This document shows, piece by piece, positions 1 through 10,700 of a stretch of 64,000 nucleotides of DNA (the stretch's first letter is position 1; every line of letters begins with the position of its first letter). Made by a program: the position numbers and the translations under genes. Source of the DNA: Zarea fungicola (lineage: Eukaryota > Ascomycota > Sordariomycetes > Hypocreales > Cordycipitaceae); NCBI GenBank assembly GCA_900169235.1, contig FWCC01000257.1:1-64000 (forward strand), written 5' to 3'. Below the pieces are notes generated by a model that saw nothing but the letters and a program-made list of their open reading frames with translations, was not told the DNA's origin and searched no databases.

Positions 1-2640
1 ATTTAAAAGTATATCTAATATTTATTAGTATATAATAAATATTAAAAGAATAATATACCTTAAATATACCCACTATATAAGAGTAGCTATACTTAGTTAA
101 CCCCACCACGCCTTAATATATACGTTATAAACACTTTAACCATAGAACCATACTTATGTAAATATAAGTAGGTGTAGTATTCTTAAAGAAGTTGGTTTAA
201 TACTATATATTATGTCTATATAGAGTGCAGGGTCATTCTTATATAAGAGAAACCAATAAATACCAGCAAGAATAGCAGTCTCGCCGCCATAATTACTCTA
301 AAGGCGTGCAGGCATAGTATTATGCTTATATAGTTGCTATATATATTGCTCTATAATACTTTATGAAGTTGTTATAGATATACTAATATAAAACCATATT
401 ATATAGTATAAATAGGCATTAATGCCTATATAAATCTCAATTCCCTAAGAATAAAGCTTCTTATGGCTATTAATTAACTATATCTAATTTAGCTTAAATG
501 TTTTAAAATCTATATATATGATTTTCTTTATATTCTAGCGCTTAGAAAGGTTTTTGCTTAAGACTGCACAATATTCTTTATATAAAGCAGTATTTAAGAT
601 ACTTATCCCTACTTAATGAATATATATAACTAGAAAATTATAGCCTTAGTGAACTATAAGTTACTCTCCTATAAAATCATTTATAAGATATTCTCTTGCT
701 TCTTATTGTACTTATATATAACGCTCACCTATACGTCGCCAATAAATACTATGCTCACGCCTAAGTACGCATACTTAGTTAAGTGAGAGAGTATACCTAT
801 CCTTTTTAAGTTGCTTATAGATATTATTATTATAAAGGTTTTCTTTAAAGAAAAGCATATAGATGCGCTTAAGTAGTTAAGGGTCTCTTTATACTTAAAG
901 CTTCCTTTAGCCATTTATAGTGGTAATAAATCATTAAAGTGTATATATGCTTAAAGAAATATTATACTAATTAGAAAGTATTTTATAAATAGTTATATAG
1001 TTTATTTAAGCATTAATAAGGCTTAATATTTAAGTAATATATAGCTTAAGATTTATAGTTAGTAGTGCTATAGTAAAGAGGAATAAAGAATAAAGAGCCT
1101 TAAATAATATATTATTAGTAAAAAAAGATTTTTAAATAATAGCTTATATTTACTTTAATGTATAAGTGTGTATAGGCATATATAAGCAAGCTTATATAAT
1201 AAAAGCCTATAATAACCCTAGTAGTTAAATATAGGCTTTAAGGTCACTAACTCTATACACTTTTATATACTATTATATATATTTATAGATACTTAATTAT
1301 TAATAGTAATTAATTTATGTCTCTAATCTCTTATAAACCTCTATAAATAAAGTAAAAGACACTTAAACTTCTATAATATCGCCTAATGACCTCTAATAAT
1401 GCTTATGCTCCCTTAACTATATATAGAGGCGAGAGGATCTATCTAAAGTTACGCAATTAAGCGCTAGGGTCTAGAGACACAGCTAAGTAGGTATAATAGT
1501 TAGTAAGGTTTATATTGCAATATTTCGCATACTTATAGCTATTCTTACTCTTAGCAGCAGCGCCTAAGAGTGTGTGTGCAACCTCACGCAAAGAAGCGGT
1601 ACTATATTGCTTTAAATAGCGCTTAAGTACGTCCCTGCGTATAGACACATCTAAAGAATTGACTAAGCGATGTATACGCTTAGTTAGAGTGTGGTTAAGA
1701 TTGCGGACTTTTATATAAGTTAGTATAAGTAATTATTATATTATATATAGGTTATTACTTACCAATAAGGCTATAATGTGCACTATACTAACCATAAGCG
1801 CAGTTTATACAACCATATATAAGCACATTAAGCACTATATATTCTTTAAAAGGACCATTACCTATATAATATTGTTTATAATAATTATTAGCAGTTAATT
1901 CTATTTTAAGAAGATGCTTAGTAATAGCTTTAGCCTATTGAGATTGCTTAACTATGATTATATAAGGCTATGTAGAGTGGTTGCTAAAGGCCATCTTCAG
2001 CGTAAAGAGACATAGAATCTAAGCAAGCATAAGTATATATACTAGTATATATAATAGCGTAAAATTGCTTACCTTTATGGGCGGGTCAATCTTAGCCAAG
2101 TTCGCCTAGAACTTGCCTAAAACCTTGCTTGCGCATTCTTCTACAATGAGCACGGTCTTTTGAGCATCTATAAGCTTACTTGGATCGGTTGTCTTCATTT
2201 TATACGCATCTACAAGCGTAGGCATATATATGTCTCTAATCTTCTTTAGAATGGTGAGGCTAAGCTTTAACATTATGCATAAACGTGCATATAGGCGCAA
2301 TTATAGATATTTAAGTGTGAAAATAAATGTTTAAGCGTATATAAATAAGCATAAGCGAGTGGGCAGGAGGGACTAGAACCTCTAAAAACTATATGCAGTT
2401 AGCATCTATAAGTACGAATACCTATGCATATATATATATAAGCGTGCGCAAGGAGAATTAACGTATAATTTAAGAGGAGCTAGTAAAAGGAAAGGAAAGA
2501 AAGAAGGTATTATAGATATTAGCGACCATTACATAATAGATTATACGCATACTAGGGTATTCCGCACGCTTTATTGCATATGCATTTACTAGCGCCTCAC
2601 TACTACAATTTTACGTGATGACACCTAACCAAAATTAAGC
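1..2640. repeat. AT-rich, probably RIP-degraded repeat island
   Basis: Lines sampled by eye run at roughly 20-33% G+C, far below the flanking DNA, and are dominated by TpA and runs of alternating T and A. Every frame is broken by frequent stops, and the few open frames of about 60 codons are low in complexity and resemble nothing I know. Composition returns to normal near 2600-2700. In Pezizomycotina this pattern is typical of a transposon or other repeat mutated by RIP (C to T, mostly at CpA). I cannot recognise the parent element, and no terminal repeats are evident. The island continues past the left edge. Confidence 0.75.
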
Positions 2641-3988
2641 ACTCCTAAGCATGCTTAAGTGCATACCACACCACCCCTAGGGTGAGTGGATGATGTGGCA
2701 GGATGTCGCATTTGAGCGCCCGTAGTATTCGTGCCTCGAGCATATGAGATTTCTATAATTTGGCGTAGCGCAACGTTGGCGGACATTATGTCAACACAGC
2801 GGTAAAACGAGGCTATCCTCTTATTAAACAGTTTGGCGTATCCCTCAACAAAGTCAAGCGAGCGACAACGAGTGGCCTAGCCTCCGACACCTACCCGCTG
2901 GTGTTGAATAACATCGTCATTTTTTGGCTTGAGACGGGTAGCCCCGAGCGTCTGCCAGCTATTACGTAGCGTGCGTTGTGGATGCACCATGACACTATAG
3001 GGATGAGAGGTAATTATGCTCAAAGTTCAAGAGAATTTCTGTTATACATTCCTTTCAAATCATGTCATTCTTCGCTAACTGAGACAGTGCCGCTGCCGTT
3101 CATATTTTTCTTGATATAACGCTGGCCAGTCAAAGTCCAGGCAACAGATACGGACAGGACGGCCATTCAACATTGCAACGACTGCAGAAGTCGAGTGACT
3201 GGGCTCCTCACCGATATATGCCGGGCCACTAAAGCTGAAAGATGGCGTTGGAGATGGTCTAGCCGATGCATGAAGGCTACATGCAATATATAATCCATTT
3301 GCTACGGTGTGGCGTTGTAGGGAGTTATTAGCCTTGCCAACAACGTTGCAGGCGTCCCACTCCAGCCCGTGAGGGGTTCGGCTCACGCCCTTATACAGTT
3401 AGTTAGTGCAAATAATGTGTGCAAGAGGGCTCAGTTAAGCTTAATGAGCATAAACTTCGTAAATTTGATCACCAATCATATTTGTCTGGGCTCTCGCAAG
3501 TACAGCTCCGGGCCTCCATTTACCCAAGCAAGGCAGCAAGAGCTGAACGCCAGTGTAGTATTATTTAATAAGACAAAGCCTGGATATTATGGCACTATTT
3601 TCCAGATTGCAACATTCTAGGCGACCGATTATTAGACGCAATTCACTGCAATCGGTAATATTTTGCGTCTCGTATTGATGCAGGGTACACCAAGTATACG
3701 CTGACCTATTGCAGGTTACATGGTGGTCCGTTCTCTTGGCAGCGTGGGAGAGCTGAAACGGCGTGCAGGAAAAGATATCATTGCACAAAGAAAACAGAGC
3801 TCGTTCTTGCTGAAAGAAGAATCTCCTTTGAGGCTGGGAGGGTTGAATATAAATATGCCGCAGCCCAACCATATGAAATGGACCTGTTCGCAATGCCTAT
3901 ACACTACGTATAACTATACGGACCAATTCAATTCCTCAAGGAGATCGAACAGCTCTCTCTTATCCAATTACTCTCCAGAACCGACAGA
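2641..3988. other. Intergenic stretch between AT-rich island and secreted-protein gene
   Basis: Base composition is normal. The only item of note is one open frame on the minus strand (3075-3386), listed separately. The last 250 bases are the presumed promoter and leader of the gene starting at 3989; no TATA-like element stands out. Other open frames here begin with non-ATG codons and look like chance. Confidence 0.5.
3075..3386 (-). CDS. Possible exon or gene remnant, unrecognised
   Basis: This is an open frame of about 103 codons reading leftward to a TAG at 3075. The listed first codon is GTG, so it is not a simple ATG gene. Just upstream on the minus strand a doubled CTAAC and a TATAAG resemble a branch point and acceptor, so it could be a terminal exon. 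The peptide has a Ser/Pro-rich middle and an acidic-aromatic end and matches no family I know. It lies between the AT-rich island and a secreted-protein gene, where decayed genes are common. It may equally be a chance frame. Confidence 0.2.
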   Translation of the reverse strand: MSRTPHGLEWDACNVVGKANNSLQRHTVANGLYIACSLHASARPSPTPSFSFSGPAYIGEEPSHSTSAVVAMLNGRPVRICCLDFDWPALYQEKYERQRHCLS

Positions 3989-4737
3989 ATGCGCTTTACT
4001 CAAACCTTGGCCGCGGCATCCTCCGCCGCCACTGCCTCTATGGCATGCGTCCTCCCCCCCGGAACGCCCACCAACAACATCCCCCAAGGCTTCGCGATCC
4101 AGGTCCAAAACGCATCGTACCCCATTATCCACAACCGCTTCATGAACCAGTGGGCCGCGGGCGGCGGTGATCAGCACCTCTACCTCAGTCCCGCCGGAGC
4201 GGCCGCGAATGACCTGACCCTCGTGAACGGTGTCATTACCCAGTTCAACAACGGCAAGACGATTCGTGCCGTGATTAACGGCGAGGTGAGTGGTCCAAGA
4301 AGAGGAAACAGATAGAGATGGAGAAATTCTTTTTAATTCTATGAGGCTTGTTTTTGGTCCAACACCATCTTCAACGTGCGCTAATTTCATGGCACAAAAA
4401 CAAATATAGTACACTGCCTTTGACAATACGACAAAGCAGTTTATGACGGAGCGTGGCGATCCTCGCGCCATCTATGACGTCCGGTACGGTTGCAACCCGG
4501 ATACGGACGCTGTGCAGACCGAATTGGTCTTTAAAGAGCGTGCCGGCGTACAGGGCGGCCATATCTGCGTGCGTCTTGCGTCGGGTAATAGGCACGAGTT
4601 CCGTTACTCAGGCCCAGGAAATACTTGTACGTTCCTCCTCCCTGCATATACTAGCAACATTGAACAACGGAAGAAAGAGAAGAAGGAAGAAAATCGGAGA
4701 TTTTGGAGAGAGCTTTTATTAATCAACAGACGTATAG
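3989..4737 (+). CDS. Small secreted protein, unknown function
   Basis: The ATG at 3989 begins MRFTQTLAAASSAATASMA, a plausible secretory signal peptide. Exon 1 (3989-4285) ends at GTGAGT and joins exon 2 at 4410 after ATATAG; the join keeps the frame. A second intron probably starts with GTACGT at 4627. Using CAACAG (ends 4729) gives a TAG stop at 4737 and a protein of about 173 residues; using ATAG (ends 4737), or no splicing, gives a stop at 4796. The mature part has a few cysteines and conserved-looking segments such as YPIIHNRFMNQW and GGHICVRLASGNRHEFRYS. It resembles lineage-restricted secreted proteins of plant- or insect-associated Hypocreales (possibly those filed under DUF7909, from memory and unchecked). 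Lying 1.3 kb from an AT-rich island, it could be an effector-type gene. That role is an inference. Confidence 0.6.
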
Positions 4738-4796
4738 TGGTCGACAACCCAGCCCGTTTGTGCATGAAGGTGACGCTTGCTGTCGTACGTCCTTAA

Positions 4797-5110
4797 GCGT
4801 CGGATTTTCAGCGTTTTATTAATCGGCCTACCCAATTAGAGTCAATTTGCAGTCGTTATGCATTGAATGAGAATGAGAATAGTGTGCTAATTATGTTTCA
4901 CAATTCGTGACAGTTGTTGTAAGACAACCCAAATAAAATTATTCCATTATATATATATACAAATATTTTTAATAATACATGAGCCAGCTTTGAGCTACGC
5001 CGAGCTCTCTGGCTTCAGCCAACCTCATGTGTGTAAAGGAGTCATCTATGCTCGCTGTCTGATGCATGTTCTGTCTGCAAAAAGAAAAGCCCTCCCATAT
5101 TGCTTGTTAT
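4797..5110. other. AT-rich convergent 3' region
   Basis: This is the space between the secreted-protein gene and the 3' end of the sulfatase-domain gene on the opposite strand. It contains a TA-rich patch with (TA)n near 4950-4960 and nothing that looks coding. It probably holds both 3' untranslated regions and their polyadenylation signals. Confidence 0.5.
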
Positions 5111-7756
5111 CTAAGGATGAGACGCTTCTGACTCATTGGAATCGCCATATTCATATCTCTTGTTGTTTTCTTCCACCCACCATCTAGCAATAAAGGCTGC
5201 CTCTTCGGCCCATTTTGCCTGGTCTTTGCCATGTCGTTGTTGAATTTTGTTCAAAAATCCCTCAAAATCGAAGGCCTGTACCGAATCCGTGTCGGTGGGA
5301 TCCGTTTCCAAGTCGGTAAATTGCCATTCGACGTCGTGAATGACAGGAACAACGAGGCGCCAGGTCTTGTGGCGTCTGTCGCGTACACCCAACATGGCAC
5401 GGCCTGGATTCATGACTATGAATTGCCAATTGCGCAGCTCCTTGTTGTCGTCATTTCTCAGCTGAGCAGGATCCTGGACTCGGTAGGCGGAGTGCTTTAG
5501 TTTACGGATGAGAGACTGGCCCTCATAATTGGCAACGAGGTCGCCCGCGGCCTTGCTGGCGATTTCGGAGAGAGAACCAGTCTCGCGAAGCAGATCCAAG
5601 AGAGTAGGCAAAATTTCCATTGTACTCACAGATTCAGCAACATCAATGACTGGTAGGTTGGGATGTGACAGTACAACGGGGATATGATTGCAGCCGGCAT
5701 TGGGGTTATGATATGATGCAGGCGTATTGTTCTCCGGCAGAGAGATGCCATGGTCTCCAGTAACAATGACAAGGGTTTCATTTGCGACTCCTTCGTCGTC
5801 GAGAGCACCAAGAATCCTGCCAAGCCAGCGGTCATCGTAACCAACAGCATTGATATAATGCGACAGATCGTCCCATTGGCCAGACGCAAGTGGAACATAC
5901 TCCTCCTCGGCAGGTATGGCGTAGGGATGGTGAGTGGTGCTAGTAAGATGGGTCAGAAATAGTCGTTCGTTGCTCTGCTTGACGGATTGAAAGGCATCGC
6001 GGAAGTAGTCGAGTAATGGTGCCTCTGCCATTCCAAAGTAGTTTATATCAGGCAAGTTGACTCTGCCAAATTTAGCTGAGTTTGAGCGTAGATAACGAGC
6101 ACCAATAATGTTTTCGCGTGGGAAACCGAATTGCTCTGTACTAGTGTCGGCGTGGTCGTAGCTAAGCGTTACTGACTGGAGATATTGCGACCGCCAAGGG
6201 CTCTCGGCTGTGTTATTTTGATCAAGGTATGAAAAAGCCTCGAGAATCTGCGGCAGGCAGGGCTGGTAGATATGGTGCAGGTATTCTTTGTTAAAATCGG
6301 CGACGAGTGGCCAAATACCACACATGGTTCCAATCATACTCTTACGTGTATATGTCGAGGCGGTATTTGCGTCCTGAAAATTGATTCCTCCTCGCCGGGT
6401 GCTATTTTCGTGCTCGAAGCCGTCTTCAAAATCTCCCGTCAGGTAGTTTGCGGTCGGCGTCAAGGATTCGAGACGAGCGATGGCCTCACCAGAAAGCCTC
6501 TGTTTGGGGGCGGCTTCCTCAAATCGCTTCCAGATCAAGCCGTCCTTTTTAAGGGGAAAGACATCTTTTCGAGTACTTTCCAGGACGATGAGGACAATAT
6601 GCCTTATCGACACGTCTGCGAGACTATCCACGAGCTGGGGCAGCAAGTCTTGGTCCAAATTGGAGATTTTTAGAGGATCGGCTTTCGCGCTGTAATGTTT
6701 TCGGGTGTCATTGTACCAATCCTCGAAGCCCTTTAAAACCCTGTCATCGGGCAGCCATTCGAAGCGAATAGGATCGGCGAGAGCGGTAACATCATCCCAA
6801 GCGAACTCAATTCCGCCTCCATAGTAGGGGTTAATGTCGCGTAGAATTGATGCGGATTCTTTGAAGTCAATGAAAGGTACAATTGGTGTCGTCCAGGACA
6901 TGAAGATGAGGGCGCCTTCTTTCGGCCGCAACGCGTAAAAGAACATCTGCAGGATGATAAAAATGCTCCAGGTAAGTCGCCACCCGCGACTCTCCACTGT
7001 CGAGCCAGATACAAGGGGCGAGCCAGGTCGGGCATCATCGTATCTCTTTTCTTCGAAGCCCATCGGTTCGTCCTCTGTGGGCAGCCTGCTGAAGCTGTAG
7101 GCGGGGTCGCTTGCTGCAGATGGTCGGCGGCTGCGGAAAAAGCGCTGGAATGGCCACTTGATGGCGTCAATGGCAGCTCCGGCAATGACGAAAATTTTGT
7201 TTTGGAAGAAGCCTGCAAAGGCGGTGATGGTGAAAAGAACGGTGAGGAGTGTCACGAGACCCGAGAGGAGGACCCCTCGCGAGGATGAATCACTGGCAAA
7301 CGCAACATCGCGCCAGCGAACCTCTGCCCTCGCATAGAGGAAAAAGGTGATGCTGACTACTGAGATGACAGTCGAAAAAAGGATCAGGATTGGGGTGACA
7401 ATTCTACCCAGGATGCGTAGCAGCATGTACGATCGTGTGCTGCTGTTCGACCACTCTGTCAGGGCTCGCAATAATAGGAGTAGGACAAAGTCTTGCATGA
7501 AGAACGATAGCATCCAAAAAACCAGGTCCCTGCGCAGCAGCGCACGTTCGCGAGCAACGACGTGAACGATTTTGGCGGCGATTACGGCAACGGCCATAAA
7601 CGCATAGGCAAACCGTTGGTTGGCGGCCTTGGGGAGCGGTGCCAGTAGAGCCTTGGGCACGCGGGAGACGAACAAGGCTACCACACGCATGTATTGTCGA
7701 GTCTGGAAAAGACAGGTGCCATCATCACCAGTCGGCCGAGCGTGGCTGCCATGCAT
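5111..7756 (-). CDS. Polytopic membrane protein with sulfatase / LtaS-type domain
   Basis: A single uninterrupted frame of 881 codons begins with an ATG at 7756 (A at -3). The first 270 residues hold about five hydrophobic segments, near residues 49-68, 78-100, 110-140, 158-183 and 252-270, so the protein is membrane-anchored. The rest belongs to the alkaline-phosphatase/sulfatase superfamily. HIVLIVLESTRKD around residue 390 is the first metal-site strand, and IVTGDHGI followed by CNHIPVVLSHP carries the later Asp/His metal ligands. The layout, N-terminal helices plus an extracytoplasmic hydrolase, recalls bacterial LtaS and phosphoethanolamine transferases and a widespread uncharacterised fungal group. 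The usual Cys of true sulfatases (CxPxR) is not evident, so sulfate-ester cleavage is doubtful and transfer or hydrolysis of phospho-groups is as likely. The substrate is unknown. Confidence 0.85.
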   Translation of the reverse strand: MHGSHARPTGDDGTCLFQTRQYMRVVALFVSRVPKALLAPLPKAANQRFAYAFMAVAVIAAKIVHVVARERALLRRDLVFWMLSFFMQDFVLLLLLRALTEWSNSSTRSYMLLRILGRIVTPILILFSTVISVVSITFFLYARAEVRWRDVAFASDSSSRGVLLSGLVTLLTVLFTITAFAGFFQNKIFVIAGAAIDAIKWPFQRFFRSRRPSAASDPAYSFSRLPTEDEPMGFEEKRYDDARPGSPLVSGSTVESRGWRLTWSIFIILQMFFYALRPKEGALIFMSWTTPIVPFIDFKESASILRDINPYYGGGIEFAWDDVTALADPIRFEWLPDDRVLKGFEDWYNDTRKHYSAKADPLKISNLDQDLLPQLVDSLADVSIRHIVLIVLESTRKDVFPLKKDGLIWKRFEEAAPKQRLSGEAIARLESLTPTANYLTGDFEDGFEHENSTRRGGINFQDANTASTYTRKSMIGTMCGIWPLVADFNKEYLHHIYQPCLPQILEAFSYLDQNNTAESPWRSQYLQSVTLSYDHADTSTEQFGFPRENIIGARYLRSNSAKFGRVNLPDINYFGMAEAPLLDYFRDAFQSVKQSNERLFLTHLTSTTHHPYAIPAEEEYVPLASGQWDDLSHYINAVGYDDRWLGRILGALDDEGVANETLVIVTGDHGISLPENNTPASYHNPNAGCNHIPVVLSHPNLPVIDVAESVSTMEILPTLLDLLRETGSLSEIASKAAGDLVANYEGQSLIRKLKHSAYRVQDPAQLRNDDNKELRNWQFIVMNPGRAMLGVRDRRHKTWRLVVPVIHDVEWQFTDLETDPTDTDSVQAFDFEGFLNKIQQRHGKDQAKWAEEAAFIARWWVEENNKRYEYGDSNESEASHP

Positions 7757-10700
7757 GTTGAAGAAATTGTGTTGCGGCAGGGAACGATTGAGGCAGGCGC
7801 CAGGCAGCTGGTGGCTGTTGACGTTTGAACAAGCAGCTCCTGGTGAGTAAAGTGCTGTTCTGTTCTATTTCTGCATTCAGACGTGTGTCGCGTGAGCAGA
7901 ACAAGACTTTTGGAGGAGGTTTAAGTATCGGATGGCACCGTTTCTCCCTTGTACATAGGGTGCTTTTGGGTGGCCAGCTCTACTTGGCAACGGGAGAAGA
8001 GGTCCGCGTAGGCCCGCGTGTTAGTTGGTACTGAGCAGCAGCCAAGGCCGGGCCGCTTCGGCAGGTGCCAGTAGAGAAACCACGTACGCAACGTACCCGC
8101 CGTACAAAGTCTGCCCGCTCCGTACGCAGCAATGCCAGCATACATTGTACTTTCGTACTGGTACAGTAAAACAGGCCCGTTGGACAAGGGGTTAGAAAGG
8201 GCCGTATTTGCCAGAAACGGGGTGCAAACTCGTTTGCGGCTTGGCAGTGGCGTCTTGGCGGAGCCGCCAGAGGTCCAATCCATCTCCTACTTTTTGCCGC
8301 TAAGATGCCGCATTGCCACAAATTGCCCACTCAGGTCACCGTCCTTGTTCCTCTCGCCTCCGGGTTGCTCCCCATGACGTATGTGGGTGTAACAGTTTCC
8401 TGCCCGTCCGCAATTTGCTTGTCTTGGCATCTTGGCAAATTCCTCTTCAATACCACGGAATCCTCGCAATTTATCCTCTTCTGTGGGGCGTGTTGGGTTT
8501 AAACCGGACCAGACGGACAGACTTAAAATAGAGCTTAGTTATGTTGTTACACATTTCATCAAAGTCGGTAATATGCTGGGCTTAACACATGTTTTTCGAT
8601 CGACCTACTAATATCCCCTAGTGGTGCCCTCCTTAGTCTGAGCACGCGACCACTCACACGACCAGAAGCAAAAACGAAATCCAGGCCCAGTGTCTTTCAG
8701 CTAGGTTTCCCTGTATATCTTTCCGAAGCCACAATTATCCTTTATTTAGTATTATTTTTATCTTCTGTAAATCCTGTGCTACCCCGGAGAATACCCAGAT
8801 TGATCGCCGTTGAGCTTACGGGTCCTTCTGGCTGCGTACCGAGCTGAAAGACTAGCCACAACCCAACTATGTAATAATAAAAAGTGGGGACGATGAATGA
8901 CTCAAAAATAGCAGACAGACATGCGAGCCCGTGGCTGCAGCGAAACTAAATAAACCACTGGTTTATTTATTTATTTTAGGAGAGAGAATGACAGGGAGAG
9001 AGAAATAAACTCATGCTGTCCCACTGCGACAGAAGCAGCGTGGACCCATGTTGGCTTCCTCGACCCCAAAGATGATGTATATGGGCAATCTTAGTAACTA
9101 AAGCGGGGAATTAAATTACATAGCTATTAGAAGAGACTCGCAAACGCTGCCAAGACGAAGCAATTATACACAATTTCATCTTTTCTTCGCTAAAAAAAAT
9201 TGTCCCCAGTGACTTGAAGTTACCGTAATGCCAAATTCTGGCCAAATTCCAGGGTCCCCCCTCCTCGTCATCAATTGCGGATAGAGAAGGAAAAAAAAGT
9301 CGTTTTTCTTCCGTACTTGACCCCAGGAAAAGGAAGCCCCCAAAAGAAAGCGGTACTGGGTAGTTGGTTAGCTGGCTTTGGTCGGCGGCACCATTGTCAG
9401 GAGATTGGTTCAGCCACCGGATGTTCGGCACCAGCCTCACCCTGTCATCCCGCACACTCCCCACACCATTCCCACACAGCACAGTCCACGTCACCTCTAA
9501 GAACCACTCCACGGCAAAACGGCCAAACGAAGAAGGAGCCACACGTTTTCAATGTGCCAAATGCTATTAATATTTTTTTTTTCACGGTAGTGTAATGCTG
9601 ATTACTCTTTATGCCGCAGTGCGTCACCTGCCGTGCATCACTAGTCAGGGACACTCCCAGAGTGACCCAAAATATGATCATCATAAAAGTAAAGTCGAGC
9701 GAAGAGATCTGTCTCGCGCTGTGTATCGCGTGCCTGGTATCTAGATTGCTCTAGACCGCTGACTGTGGCGCCAATCTTTTGCGGCCAATATCTGCATCGT
9801 GCCGACCATCCGTGATTAACTGCTCGCATAGCCTCTGTTTTGGTACCAGCGACTAAATGTCTCATGAAGCGTGTCTTGGGAGAGCGGCGGCTGCGTTGCC
9901 AATTGTGCTGAGGCTGACAACATGAATCGACGTGGCGTATTCTCCAATACTATCGTCGAAAAAAGTCTGGCGCGTAAACCATCCCGCTTCTGAATATTGG
10001 TAGAGCGTAGAGCATTGTGCAAAGAGTTGTATTTATATACATTCCGCAACCAGGAGACGCACTGGTACACCTTCCGTATTTTATTTTCCCATTGCTGCTA
10101 TCTCTGGCAATACAGTACCTTGACCCATGCACTCCCGCTAATTAGATGGATAATCAGCCCATACAGCCTATTCCATGTACTTCCAATAGTAGTGTTCACC
10201 GTCCGCTTCCGAGACCGAACAAGATGATGCGAGGCAAGTGGCTGATGACCGCTCTAGAGGTGATTTCTTGTTTTTTGTGCGATATTGGATACGATCGTGA
10301 AGTAGCTAGAACTGTTGTCCAGCCTGGATTGCCTCCAGGGTAGCTTGCTCCGTTGGCCTGCAATTGCCGAACACAGTATGCTGTCTTCGAATTATGAGTT
10401 TGAGTTTACTTACTGGTACAGTTTGTTATGTAGGAGATCTGGTGTAATTATACTCAAGAAATAAGATCCTGCTGTAACACGGTTGCATTATGAGCCGGAG
10501 TTATCTACTCGATTAATTGTGAAAGGCTTGTTATAAGAACTTGCTAGTTTGCGTCGAGGTTGAAAGGCGGCATATTCAATCCAGCCCTACACCCTTCATT
10601 GATACGAGTTTCTAAGTCCCCTGGCTTGTAAATTACTTGTACACTAAATGGTGGGAAATTGAATTGGATATCCCGGCTCGTGAAGGCAGGCGCAGTCAAT

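Noticed and set aside
2350..2430. tRNA-like sequence on the minus strand (GAGGTTCTAGTCCCTC with a following CTGCCCA)
   Set aside because: The T-arm pairs poorly and no acceptor partner or anticodon arm can be drawn. It may be a mutated relic in the AT-rich island, but I cannot support it.
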